From an uncultured beta proteobacterium (GTDB taxonomy: Bacteria; Pseudomonadota; Gammaproteobacteria; Burkholderiales; Burkholderiaceae_C): a stretch of DNA of 53,262 nucleotides. Numbering within the stretch: position 1 is the stretch's first letter; the number at the start of each line of letters is the position of its first letter. The translations under genes were made by a program, and so were the position numbers. Below, in pieces: positions 30,160-43,317 of the stretch. The stretch covers positions 1-53,262 of the forward strand of contig CAILZB010000028.1 of the NCBI GenBank assembly GCA_903838565.1. Reading direction: 5' to 3'. The notes under the pieces were generated by a model. That model searched no databases, was not told the origin of the DNA, and saw only the letters and a program-made list of their open reading frames with translations.

Positions 30160-30813
30160 ATGAGCGATTCACAGAATTCGGGTTTTGGAAAATTCGTCCC
30201 CGGCTTTGATTTTTTGCAGAATCTGGCCAAAGGCGCAACGCAAACCGTTCCGCAGATGCCCAATCTGGCGAATTGGGTGGCGCCCACGCTGAACGTGGAA
30301 GAACTGGACAAGCGCATCGACGAACTCAAGGCCGTGCATTTCTGGCTCGAACAAAATTCCCGCGCGTTGGGCGCGACGGTGCAGGCGCTGGAAGTTCAGA
30401 AGATGACCCTGGCAACGCTCAAGGGAATGAACTTCAACATGGGCGACGTGGCCAATGCACTCAAGCTCAAGGCCGCCGACACGGTGGCCTCGGGCATGCA
30501 AAAAATGACCGATACCGCAGCCGGGACGGCGCGCACCATTTCCAACGTGGCTGCCGCCGTGACCTCGACGCCCAAAAAACAGGCTGTAGCCACGCCCGAG
30601 GCGGGCGCTGCCGGCGTGGCCGATCCGATGCAGTGGTGGGGTGCGCTGACGCAGCAGTTCCAGCAGATCGCCGCCGGCGCGATGAAGGATGCAGCGAAAC
30701 AAACTGCAGTCAATGCCGGCAAACACGTGGCCAAGCAGGCGGTCAAGGCCGCGGTCAAGAAAGCCTCAGGCTCGGCAACAAAGAAGTCAGCACCGCGCAA
30801 ACGCGCGGGGTGA
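30160..30813 (+). CDS. phaM: PhaM-type polyhydroxybutyrate granule protein / PHB synthase activator
   Basis: This 217-residue protein starts MSDSQNSGFGKFVPGFDFLQNLAKG. A helical region with LDKRIDELKAVHFWLEQNSRALGATVQALEVQKMTLATLKGMN forms the PhaM core (residues ~45-95). The C-terminus is rich in Lys, Ala and Thr (KQAVKAAVKKASGSATKKSAPRKRAG) and looks histone-like. In Ralstonia eutropha PhaM binds both DNA and PHB synthase PhaC, activates it and distributes granules at division. AAAGGAAG precedes the ATG. The phaC gene itself is not in the window, but its presence in this genome is expected. Confidence 0.87.
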   Translation: MSDSQNSGFGKFVPGFDFLQNLAKGATQTVPQMPNLANWVAPTLNVEELDKRIDELKAVHFWLEQNSRALGATVQALEVQKMTLATLKGMNFNMGDVANALKLKAADTVASGMQKMTDTAAGTARTISNVAAAVTSTPKKQAVATPEAGAAGVADPMQWWGALTQQFQQIAAGAMKDAAKQTAVNAGKHVAKQAVKAAVKKASGSATKKSAPRKRAG

Positions 30814-30829
30814 GGCTTCGCCCCCGCGC
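30803..30829. other. GC-rich stem-loop at the phaM stop
   Basis: GCGCGGGG (30803-30810) and CCCCGCGC (30822-30829) form an 8-bp stem whose loop contains the phaM stop codon. It lies between converging genes but has no T-run, so it is at best a weak terminator. Confidence 0.35.
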
Positions 30830-30849
30830 TCGCATCGCAATTCGACGGA

Positions 30850-33123
30850 TTACAACTGCGGCGACTTGCCGTGCGTTGTCTGGTCGCCGTAGTCCTTGCG
30901 CGCGATGCATACGTTCACCGACCACTTCTTGTCCGCGCGGCCATCGTTCGGGAAGATGTCGTTCTCGCCTAGCCAGAGGTCGCCGTACTTGACATTCACA
31001 GCCTCGCCCGCGACCACGGTGCGGGCCTGACCGATCCAGAATGCACCGCTGCAGCCTGCGCCGCTTTGCGTATTGCAGTTACCACCCCACTTGGGATCGT
31101 CGCCCGAGAAGTTGTCATCGCCGAAGCGCCCGATCAGTGCGAAGGGCGGCCGATTCAGCACCGGCGAGCGCGGCCCAGACGTGGGATCGGTGGGCCAGCC
31201 ATCGGGTCCATTGAAGGCGCTCAGCGGAACACCCGACCAGATCTCACCGCTGGCGTTGAACCGCACGCTGTCGCCCGGGTTGATGCGCACTGGCTTGCCA
31301 CTCTGCAGCGGCTGCGTCCAGCCACCGCCAGGACCATCCCAGACCTGATGCGTCAGACACTGTTCGTTCGGAGCCTGAATATTGACGATATCGCTGTAAT
31401 CGGTGGTCATCTGCGAAATGGCCACCTGGCCCGGTGCACCCGAGCCAATATAGTTCAGCACCACGCCGATAGGCAGGCCGGGGTTGGTCGACGGGTTGTA
31501 CCGGGCGCCCTGGTCGATGAAGCGAGCCATCGCCTGCTGCAAGGTCTCGCTGTCCTGGATTTGCGCGGGGTTGATCGACGCCTGGCCGGTCTGGCCGATC
31601 TGCACCACCTTGATCTCGGTCTGGGCCAGGGTGTTCTTGAACTTCGCATCCAGGCTGCCCTTGACCTTGTTGTAGCTGGCCTTGAGCGCCGCCTCCACTT
31701 CAACCTGGCTGGCTTTGGAACGGAAGGTGACGAAGAGCAAGCGGCCATACAAGACCTGCGATACATACAGCGGTGGGTTGGAGGGCGAAGCCATGCGCTG
31801 CACATCGCTCAAGGTCACACTGGGCGCAAAGAAGGCTTGCGTCGCCGGGTCCGGCTCGAACGCCGCCGAATAGAAGACCTGGGTAAAGCGTCCGACGATC
31901 ATGGTGTCGGTGGCGGTCGTCTTCAGACTGCCGTCGAAGGCTACGCTGGCGGAGGGGCCGGCGTCGTAGGAGACACCGAGCTTGACCATCGCGTCCTGCA
32001 TGCTGCGCGCGTACACGTACTGGAACTCGCTGGTGCCGGCCGAATCGGTGGCGCCGATGGCGTTGAGCAAGCCGATGCGTGCGTTATCCACTTCGCCGCC
32101 GCGCGCTTCCGGCAGGTCGCGAAAGCGCGACGCTGCAGACGGCGAGACGAACCCCCCGGTCAGGCGCAATCGACCGGGCGCGCGCGGCAGATCGATGGTG
32201 GCAAACGGCGCCGTGCCGCTGATCGTTGCCCCCTGCACAACGGCACCGGGAACAAAGGCGGGCGAGAACGGACGGAACAGATACATGGTGCTGCTGTTGC
32301 TGACCTCCTTGACATTGCGTTGCGTTCCGGTGTACCCCGCACCCGCCATGTCCGGCGGCAGCGCTACAGGGAAAGGCTGGCCCACGGTGGGCTGGACGAT
32401 GGCCATACGCGGCAGGCCGTCGATCCACTGGCGAACCTGCTGGGTATTGTTGCCGGCAACCTGGGCGCCGCCGCCACTGCCCACGACGCCAACGGCGGCC
32501 GAGCTCGTGCTGGACGTACCCTTGTTGTTGCCGGTACTGGCTGCAGGGGTGGTGACGGGCAGCAACAGGCCGGCGGCTTTTGCCGGCACTGCCGGTGGCG
32601 CCAGGGGAGCCACGGCGACCGGAGCGCTCGTCACGTGCCCGAGGAGCATCGGCATCTTTGGGGCTGCTGCAGCCTTGGCCGCGGGTGCCGGCGCGGCGCA
32701 GGCGGGATCGACGTTCGCCGGCGCCTGGCTGTTTTGCGTTCGCGCCTGGTCACGCTCGGCCCCGCCGACGCAGACCTGGTCACGCTCGGCCCCGCCGACG
32801 CAGACCTGGTCAGCGGGAGACGCCTCGCGCCAGACGTAACCCGCAATGCAGGTGTTGGGGCCATAGGCCCCGCTGGGGTTGCGCCGCTTGCTGGCTTCGA
32901 CATTGTCCTTTGCCGCCTGGGTACGCGCGGCGGGCGTCACGCACACGTGGTCGTTTGCGAAGGCGTCGCGCCAGACCATTCCCGCCTTGCATTGATCCGG
33001 ACCGGAGCTGCACTTGGATTGCGCGTGCAAGGGCGCCACTGCGCCCATGCCCACGACCGCAACGAACAGCGCACTGGCCCGGCCAAGGGCGAAACTCTCT
33101 CTCAAAGGGGGTCGTTTCATCAT
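30850..33123 (-). CDS. Secreted cholesterol-dependent-cytolysin-like protein with N-terminal Cys repeats and lectin-like C-terminus
   Basis: 757 residues from the ATG at 33123 (GAGGA upstream; a second ATG directly follows). A signal peptide ends near APLHAQ (~residue 35). Residues ~37-122 hold two Cys modules, GMVWRDAFANDHVCVTP and GYVWREASPADQVCV, plus a duplicated DQVCVGGAER. A low-complexity Ala/Pro/Ser/Gly linker spans ~130-230. Residues ~235-585 resemble the pore-forming core of thiol-activated cytolysins. FQYVYARSMQDAMVKLG corresponds to MQYEKITAHSMEQLKVKFG of pneumolysin, FTQVFYSAAFEP to FKQIYYTVSVDA, PLYVSQVLYGRLLFV to PLVYISSVAYGRQVYL, and NPGLPIGV to HPGLPISY. The tryptophan-rich undecapeptide of domain 4 is absent. 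Instead ~590-745 resembles a PA-IL/LecA-type lectin (INPGDSVRFNASGE, YGDLWLGENDIFPND, KKWSVNVCI). Alignments are by eye and memory. Confidence 0.75.
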   Translation of the reverse strand: MMKRPPLRESFALGRASALFVAVVGMGAVAPLHAQSKCSSGPDQCKAGMVWRDAFANDHVCVTPAARTQAAKDNVEASKRRNPSGAYGPNTCIAGYVWREASPADQVCVGGAERDQVCVGGAERDQARTQNSQAPANVDPACAAPAPAAKAAAAPKMPMLLGHVTSAPVAVAPLAPPAVPAKAAGLLLPVTTPAASTGNNKGTSSTSSAAVGVVGSGGGAQVAGNNTQQVRQWIDGLPRMAIVQPTVGQPFPVALPPDMAGAGYTGTQRNVKEVSNSSTMYLFRPFSPAFVPGAVVQGATISGTAPFATIDLPRAPGRLRLTGGFVSPSAASRFRDLPEARGGEVDNARIGLLNAIGATDSAGTSEFQYVYARSMQDAMVKLGVSYDAGPSASVAFDGSLKTTATDTMIVGRFTQVFYSAAFEPDPATQAFFAPSVTLSDVQRMASPSNPPLYVSQVLYGRLLFVTFRSKASQVEVEAALKASYNKVKGSLDAKFKNTLAQTEIKVVQIGQTGQASINPAQIQDSETLQQAMARFIDQGARYNPSTNPGLPIGVVLNYIGSGAPGQVAISQMTTDYSDIVNIQAPNEQCLTHQVWDGPGGGWTQPLQSGKPVRINPGDSVRFNASGEIWSGVPLSAFNGPDGWPTDPTSGPRSPVLNRPPFALIGRFGDDNFSGDDPKWGGNCNTQSGAGCSGAFWIGQARTVVAGEAVNVKYGDLWLGENDIFPNDGRADKKWSVNVCIARKDYGDQTTHGKSPQL
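32745..32812. repeat. 30-bp perfect tandem duplication inside the cytolysin-like gene
   Basis: A unit beginning CCTGGTCACGCTCGG is present twice in full (32745-32774 and 32775-32804) with an 8-base partial third copy. It encodes the repeated DQVCVGGAER and keeps the frame. It is in the second Cys module and looks like a recent slippage event. Confidence 0.92.
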
Positions 33124-33351
33124 CGTCCTCAAAGTTAAGGTTCTGAATTTCAGGGGCGCAGGCGTTGGGTGACCTGCTGGCCGCAGCGTAGCGAGGCGTG
33201 CGTTAGGGCAGCGTTATGAAGGCACGCTCGCGCCGGCGCCACGGCGCTGATCGCAAGAACCCAGGTGCAAAAGGGTCGCGAGCGAACATCCGGCGCAGGA
33301 ACGCGGATGTCGCTGTCTCGTTGTGGGCGAGGGCGCTCGGCCCCGCAAGGA
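33124..33351. other. Intergenic region upstream of the cytolysin-like gene
   Basis: These 228 bases separate the metH stop from the cytolysin-like start. ACATCCG (33286-33292) and CGGATGT (33304-33310) form an inverted repeat that extends to about 10 bp with a one-base bulge (GCG/CGC). It could be a terminator stem for metH or an operator. I see no clear promoter or T-run. Confidence 0.35.
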
Positions 33352-36093
<2,742 letters not shown>

Positions 36094-36136
36094 GGTCTCA
36101 CCTGTAGTTCCATTGCATGGCAATGTGGTTGGGTTT

Positions 36137-36213
36137 CAGGTGAGCGTCGTTGATGCATCCAAGCCTGGAGGGTCAGGCCATATCCTGATCCCGCTGCAAC
36201 GCTCCTTGGAGAG
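36137..36213 (-). promoter_or_regulatory. S-adenosylhomocysteine (SAH) riboswitch upstream of metH
   Basis: Read on the minus strand, TCCAAG starts the P1 stem and is directly followed by the conserved GAGCGTTGCA. A P2 arm GGG(A)TCAGG/CCTGACCC is next, then CCAGGCTTGGA closing P1, and finally AACGACGCTCACCTG, whose CGCTC pairs with GAGCG as the pseudoknot. Order and core bases match the SAH riboswitch (AGGAGCGCUGC ... CCCAGGCU ... CGGCGCUCACC). It is known from ahcY/metH/metF leaders of beta- and gamma-proteobacteria and turns expression on when SAH accumulates. The gap to the metH start is 43 bases. Confidence 0.9.
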
Positions 36214-36217
36214 CTGG

Positions 36218-36223
36218 ATTCTA
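36218..36223 (-). promoter_or_regulatory. -10 element for the metH transcript
   Basis: TAGAAT on the minus strand (ATTCTA at 36218-36223) lies 4 bases before the riboswitch 5' end, which places the transcription start at about the first riboswitch base. The -35 box is poor. Confidence 0.45.
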
Positions 36224-36347
36224 GGCCAGCGCCGGGCGGCCCGTAGCCGTCGGTCTGTGAAACGAACCAGGCGAAGGGCGGCAATGACGCTGCTCCGCTG
36301 TACAGCTGCGCGCACTGCGCTGCGCAGCGTCGTCTCAAGCTGGCCTG

Positions 36348-36396
36348 GCCCCCTCGGGGGGCAGAGAGCCACACGAAGTGGGTGAACGTGGGGGCA
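36348..36396. repeat. GCCCCC/GGGGGC palindromic intergenic element
   Basis: A perfect hairpin GCCCCC-TCG-GGGGGC (36348-36362) is followed by CCAC-ACGAA-GTGG (36369-36381) and GTGGGGGC (36388-36395), which can pair with the first arm. It sits three bases after the tgt stop. From memory, similar hairpins are common between genes in Comamonadaceae. It may help end the tgt transcript, although no T-run follows. The 130 bases between it and the metH promoter show nothing further. Confidence 0.55.
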
Positions 36397-36399
36397 ATT

Positions 36400-38599
<2,200 letters not shown>

Positions 38600-38620
38600 G
38601 GATTTCTTAATCAGTGGAGG

Positions 38621-38681
38621 ACGGGACTGAAGGTCAGTCCCGCAAGCTTAAATTCAGTTGGGGACAGAGTTGTCCCGCAAG
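38621..38681. repeat. GGGGACAG palindromic element, copy C (two hairpins)
   Basis: Hairpin 1 is GGGACTGA-AGG-TCAGTCCC (38623-38641). Hairpin 2 is GGGACA-GAGT-TGTCCC (38661-38676), preceded by TCAGTTG. GTCCCGCAAG occurs after each hairpin (38637-38646 and 38672-38681) and also ends copy B at 22705. The element fills most of the 85-base gap between queA and the HD-GYP gene. Confidence 0.65.
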
Positions 38682-38684
38682 GTT

Positions 38685-39911
38685 TCAGGATGTGCCCGAC
38701 CAAAGTTCATTCAGATCCGGGAAATGCCATTTCTCCGGATCTTCGCGCGCCACAATCTTCTCCGCGCTGCCGGGGCGGGACAGGTCGATGACTTCAGGCA
38801 GGATGCGCATCCCGGCCTTGGTGGAATAAAACACCTTGACCATGGGCGCGAGCAGGGACCGAGCGGTCTGCTCGGTCACGATGCCGATGCGCCCCGAGCT
38901 CAGGCGCACGAGCGAACCGATGGGGTAGATGCCCAGGCTCTTCACAAAAGCCTGAAACACCTGGGGGTCAAAGTGACCCTGTGTCCATTCGGTCATCTTT
39001 TTCAGCGATTCGGCGGGGTCCCAGCCGGCCTTGTAGGGTCGGTTGGACGTGATGGCGTCGTACACGTCGCACACGGCGCCCATCCGGGCATAGAGGCTGA
39101 TCTCGTCGCCCTTGAGCCGTTTGGGATAGCCCGACCCATCCATTTTTTCATGGTGATGCAGGCATACGTCCAGCGTGATGTCGTCCACACGCTCGCCACC
39201 CAGCAGCATGTCATAGCCCTTTTGCGGATGACTCTTGATGATGGCGAATTCCGCGTCGGTGAGCTTGCCGGGCTTGTTCAAAACCTCCATCGGCATGGCG
39301 GCTTTGCCGAGGTCGTGCAGCAATCCCGCCACGCCCAGGGAGCGCGTCAATTTCTCGTCGACCTTGAGCTGTTTGGCCAGCGCTATCATCAGTGCGCAGA
39401 CCGCGACGGAGTGCATGTAGGTGTAGTCGTCGGCCGTCTTCAGGCGCGCCAGGCTGATGAGCGCGCCCGGGTTGCGTGCGATCGAGTCCGAGATCTCTTC
39501 CACCATGCGCTGCGCGCCGGTGGTGTTGATGGCCTGTCCCATGCGCGCTTCATTGAACATGGACTCCACGGCCAATTTGGAGCGCGACACGATCAGGCCG
39601 GCGCGATTCATTTCCTCAGACAATGAAACGGGGGCAATTTTTCGCTCTATTGCCGCCATGCGCTGCAGATCGGCCTCCACCTGCTGAACCGATTCGGTCT
39701 CAGAAAGAGCCACTGTGCCGAGCGCCACGTCCAGCCCCAATGAGGAGTCAATCCACACTTCCTTGATGCTGCTGGCCAGTATGCTGGCGATGTCCTTGGG
39801 GTCATTCAGCACGAAGCCGTTGCGCCAGAACGGGTGCTCCATCCATGAGCCGCAAAACTCCTTCAGGTGCATGCCAAGGGTGAGCTGATGGACACTGATT
39901 CTCTTGAGCAT
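38685..39911 (-). CDS. HD-GYP domain cyclic-di-GMP phosphodiesterase-like protein
   Basis: This 408-residue protein has an N-terminal DUF3391 region (MLKRISVHQLTLGMHLKEFCGSWMEHPFW) and an HD-GYP domain (about residues 160-330) with the metal-binding HD at 199-200 (LLHDLGKAAMP) and HHHEKMDGSGYP at 252-263, complete for activity. HD-GYP enzymes hydrolyse c-di-GMP to GMP or pGpG and control motility and biofilm. A C-terminal PilZ-unlike beta region (IGSLVRLSSGRIGIV) follows, as in other DUF3391-HD-GYP proteins. The conserved start is ATG 39911. Confidence 0.92.
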   Translation of the reverse strand: MLKRISVHQLTLGMHLKEFCGSWMEHPFWRNGFVLNDPKDIASILASSIKEVWIDSSLGLDVALGTVALSETESVQQVEADLQRMAAIERKIAPVSLSEEMNRAGLIVSRSKLAVESMFNEARMGQAINTTGAQRMVEEISDSIARNPGALISLARLKTADDYTYMHSVAVCALMIALAKQLKVDEKLTRSLGVAGLLHDLGKAAMPMEVLNKPGKLTDAEFAIIKSHPQKGYDMLLGGERVDDITLDVCLHHHEKMDGSGYPKRLKGDEISLYARMGAVCDVYDAITSNRPYKAGWDPAESLKKMTEWTQGHFDPQVFQAFVKSLGIYPIGSLVRLSSGRIGIVTEQTARSLLAPMVKVFYSTKAGMRILPEVIDLSRPGSAEKIVAREDPEKWHFPDLNELWSGTS

Positions 39912-39970
39912 GATTTGAGTGTATGTCAATCTGTTGCCGCGCCGGTCGCAACGCAAGGCAGAATCTGGCC

Positions 39971-42076
39971 ATGCCATCCGCCCTGAGCTATCCCCAAAAG
40001 GCTTTGCACAAGCTGGGCTTGGTGCGCGACATCGATCTGGCGCTGCACTTGCCGCTGCGCTACGAAGACGAAACCCATATCTCGCGATTGCGCGATGCAC
40101 GCGATGGAGAACAGTTGCAGATCGAAGCGACGGTCACGCACAGCCAAGTCACGCTTGGTGCGCGGCGCCAGTTGCTGGTGACGGTGGATGACGGATCAGA
40201 CTGCTGCACCCTGCGGTTCTTCACTTTCTATCCATCGATGCAGAAGGCCCTCACCGTGGGGGCACGCTTGCGCATCCGCGGCGAGGTCAAGGGCGGCTTG
40301 ATGGGATGGACCATGATGCATCCCAGCTTCCAGAGCGCAGGTGGCGAGCTGCCGACCGCCTTGACACCGATCTACCCGACCGTGGCCGGACTGCCGCAGA
40401 CCTATTTGCGCAAAGCCGTGCTCTCAGGTCTGGCGCGGGCCGACCTGTCGGACACGTTTGCAGGTGCAGCCGAAGGTGAGAAGGAGCGCTGGGCCCAGTG
40501 GGGCTTGCGCGAAGCGCTCTCGTTCCTGCATCAACCGGCTTCGGACGTGGCGCTCGCCGCATTGCAGGACCGCAGCCACCCTGCCTGGCAGCGCCTCAAA
40601 GCCGAGGAATTGCTGGCGCAACAGTTGTCGCAATTGCAGGCCAAGCGAGGACGCGCCGCGTTGCAGGCGCCGCCACTGGTGGCGCCTGTTGGCGCCGCAG
40701 CTGATGTGGGTCTGGCGCACCGACTGTTGGCTGCCTTGCCCTTTTCCCTGACGACGGCGCAGCATCGGGTCAGCGCCGAAATCGCGCGGGATCTGGCGCG
40801 CCCCGTGCCCATGCACCGTCTGCTGCAAGGCGACGTCGGGTCCGGCAAGACCGTGGTTGCTGCGCTAGCAGCAGCGCTGTGCATCGACGCGGGCTGGCAG
40901 TGCGCACTCATGGCGCCCACGGAAATATTGGCGCAACAGCACTTCACCAAGCTCCTCGCGTGGCTGGAACCCCTGGGGATTCGCACGGCGTGGCTCACGG
41001 GCAGCCAAAAGGCCAAGGAGCGCCGCGCCATGCTGGCGCTGATCGCCAGCGGCGAAGCCGCGCTGGTGGTGGGCACGCACGCCGTGATTCAGGACAAGGT
41101 GCAGTTCAAGAATCTGGCGCTGGCCATCATTGACGAGCAACATCGTTTTGGCGTGGCTCAGCGACTGGCGCTGCGCAACAAGATGAACGGGGTCCCGAAC
41201 TCCGATCAGGATGCGGTTGAGGCACAGCGCGAGCCGCATTTGCTGATGATGACGGCCACGCCCATTCCACGAACGTTGGCCATGAGCTATTACGCTGATC
41301 TGGAGGTCTCCACGCTCGATGAGTTGCCGCCGGGGCGCACACCCATCATCACCAAGCTGGTGCACGACGCGCGCCGCGACCAGGTAATAGAGCGCATCCG
41401 GGCCCAGATTGCCCAGGGTCGGCAGGTCTACTGGGTCTGTCCCCTGATCGAGGAGAGCGAATCTCTGGACCTGGCCAACGCCACGCAAACCCACGCCGAT
41501 TTGACCGCTGCGCTGCACGACCCGGGTGCGCCCGTGATGGTGGGCTTGTTGCATTCGCGCATGCCGGTGGCGGAAAAAAGGGAGGTGATGTCGCTCTTCA
41601 CGTCGGGGCAGATGCAGGTGCTCGTGAGCACCACGGTGATCGAGGTCGGGGTCGACGTTCCGAATGCCTCGCTGATGGTGGTCGAGCACGCCGAGCGCTT
41701 CGGCCTGAGCCAGTTGCACCAGTTGCGTGGCCGCGTCGGTCGCGGTGCCGCGGCATCGGCCTGCGTGCTGCTTTACTCCACCGGAGACGCGCCACGCCTG
41801 GGTGAAACGGCGCGCGAGCGCCTCAAAGCCATGGCTGAGACGGGAGATGGGTTCGAGATCGCGCGGCGCGACCTGGAGATTCGCGGGCCGGGCGAGTTTC
41901 TGGGTGCGCGCCAGTCCGGTGCAGCGCTGCTGCGCTTTGCCGACCTGAGCACCGACGGCGCGCTGCTGGAATGGGCGCGAAGCCTGGCGCCCAAGCTGCT
42001 GGATCAGCATCCAGAGCTGGTCCAGCGACACATCGATCGCTGGCTGGGTGGGAAGGCCGAGTTTCTGAAAGCCTGA
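39971..42076 (+). CDS. recG: ATP-dependent DNA helicase RecG
   Basis: RecG remodels stalled forks and Holliday junctions. The 701-residue protein has an N-terminal wedge/OB region (IEATVTHSQVTLGARRQLLVTVDDGS, LTPIYPTVAGL) and helicase motifs I GDVGSGKT, II DEQHRFG, III TATPIPRT and VI QLRGRVGRG, ending with the RecG-type GFEIARRDLEIRGPGEFLGARQSG. The start MPSALSYPQKALHKLGL at 39971 is the conserved one. It is divergent from the HD-GYP gene, with a 59-base gap. Confidence 0.97.
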   Translation: MPSALSYPQKALHKLGLVRDIDLALHLPLRYEDETHISRLRDARDGEQLQIEATVTHSQVTLGARRQLLVTVDDGSDCCTLRFFTFYPSMQKALTVGARLRIRGEVKGGLMGWTMMHPSFQSAGGELPTALTPIYPTVAGLPQTYLRKAVLSGLARADLSDTFAGAAEGEKERWAQWGLREALSFLHQPASDVALAALQDRSHPAWQRLKAEELLAQQLSQLQAKRGRAALQAPPLVAPVGAAADVGLAHRLLAALPFSLTTAQHRVSAEIARDLARPVPMHRLLQGDVGSGKTVVAALAAALCIDAGWQCALMAPTEILAQQHFTKLLAWLEPLGIRTAWLTGSQKAKERRAMLALIASGEAALVVGTHAVIQDKVQFKNLALAIIDEQHRFGVAQRLALRNKMNGVPNSDQDAVEAQREPHLLMMTATPIPRTLAMSYYADLEVSTLDELPPGRTPIITKLVHDARRDQVIERIRAQIAQGRQVYWVCPLIEESESLDLANATQTHADLTAALHDPGAPVMVGLLHSRMPVAEKREVMSLFTSGQMQVLVSTTVIEVGVDVPNASLMVVEHAERFGLSQLHQLRGRVGRGAAASACVLLYSTGDAPRLGETARERLKAMAETGDGFEIARRDLEIRGPGEFLGARQSGAALLRFADLSTDGALLEWARSLAPKLLDQHPELVQRHIDRWLGGKAEFLKA

Positions 42077-42086
42077 GACCGAAGTC

Positions 42087-43289
42087 TTACCAGTTCGCTT
42101 CGCGCTCGGCGGTCGCGCCGATCTTGTGGATCGTCAGATCCGCACCATCGAATTCTTCCTCCTGGCTCAGGCGCAGGCCGATCGTGGCCTTGATCGCACC
42201 GTAGACGACGTAGCCGCCAACAAGCGCCCAGACCACACCCAGCGCGGTTCCGAGAAATTGGGCCCAGAAGCTGACCCCGCCCATGCCGCCCAGAAATTTG
42301 CAGCCGAAGATGCCGGCGGCCAGGCCGCCCCAGGTGCCGCACAGGCCGTGCAGCGGCCACACGCCCAGCACGTCATCGATCTTCCATTTGTTCTGCGTGA
42401 GCGTGAACATGCGCACAAAAATGGCGCCGGCGATCGCGCCCGTGACCAAGGCGCCCAAGGGGTGCATCAGGTCCGATCCGGCGCATACCGCCACGAGTCC
42501 CGCCAGCGGGCCGTTGTAGACAAAGCCCGGGTCGTTCTTGCCCAGCACCAGTGCGGCCAGCGTTCCACCCACCATCGCCATGAGCGAGTTCACCGCCACC
42601 AGACCGGAGATCTTGTCGATGGTCTGTGCGCTCATCACGTTGAAGCCGAACCAGCCCACCGTCAGAATCCATGCGCCCAGCGCCAGGAACGGGATGCTTG
42701 ACGGCGGGTGCGCCGAGATCGATCCGTCCTTGCGGTAGCGGTTGCTGCGCGCGCCCAGCAGCAGCACCGCCGGCAACGCCAGCCAACCGCCCACGGCATG
42801 CACCACAACAGAGCCGGCGAAGTCATGAAACTCCTGCCCGGTCAGGGACTTGATCCAGGCCTGAATGCCAAAAGCCTGATTCCAGACCACGCCCTCGTAC
42901 AGTGGATAGATCAAACCGACGATCACGGCCGTGGCCAGCAACTGTGGCCAGAAACGTGCGCGCTCGGCAATGCCGCCGGAAATGATCGCGGGAATGGCGG
43001 CGGCAAAAGTGAGCAGGAAGAAGAACTTCACCAGCTCGTAGCCGTTCTTTGCCGCCAGTTGCTCGGCACCGACGAAGAAGCTCGTGCCGTAGGCGACGGC
43101 ATAACCCACCATGAAATACACCACGGTGGAAACAGAAAAGTCCACCAAGATCTTCACCAGGGCATTGACCTGGTTCTTCTTGCGTACCGTGCCCAGTTCC
43201 AAAAAGGCGAAACCTGCATGCATGGCCAGCACCATGACGCCGCCCAACAGGATGAAGAGGGCGTCAGAGCCCTGTTTTAGTGCTTCCAT
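42087..43289 (-). CDS. amtB: Ammonium transporter AmtB
   Basis: This 400-residue Amt/Rh channel has eleven hydrophobic helices. It contains the signature DFAGSVVVHAVGGWLALP with the first pore His and WPLHGLCGTWGGLA with the second, plus FELGTVRKKN-type sequence near the N-terminus. The mature N-terminus starts at once in helix 1, with no cleavable signal. The cytosolic tail ends HKIGATAEREANW, where GlnK would bind. No glnK gene is adjacent. A sigma-54 promoter lies upstream. Confidence 0.96.
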   Translation of the reverse strand: MEALKQGSDALFILLGGVMVLAMHAGFAFLELGTVRKKNQVNALVKILVDFSVSTVVYFMVGYAVAYGTSFFVGAEQLAAKNGYELVKFFFLLTFAAAIPAIISGGIAERARFWPQLLATAVIVGLIYPLYEGVVWNQAFGIQAWIKSLTGQEFHDFAGSVVVHAVGGWLALPAVLLLGARSNRYRKDGSISAHPPSSIPFLALGAWILTVGWFGFNVMSAQTIDKISGLVAVNSLMAMVGGTLAALVLGKNDPGFVYNGPLAGLVAVCAGSDLMHPLGALVTGAIAGAIFVRMFTLTQNKWKIDDVLGVWPLHGLCGTWGGLAAGIFGCKFLGGMGGVSFWAQFLGTALGVVWALVGGYVVYGAIKATIGLRLSQEEEFDGADLTIHKIGATAEREANW

Positions 43290-43317
43290 TGATCAATCCC
43301 GGGAAAAATTGCATTGA

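Noticed and set aside
31066..33138. 690-codon open frame on the plus strand opposite the cytolysin-like gene
   Set aside because: The minus-strand frame has a signal peptide, Cys modules and family motifs; the plus frame is Arg/Gly/Ala-rich without any motif.
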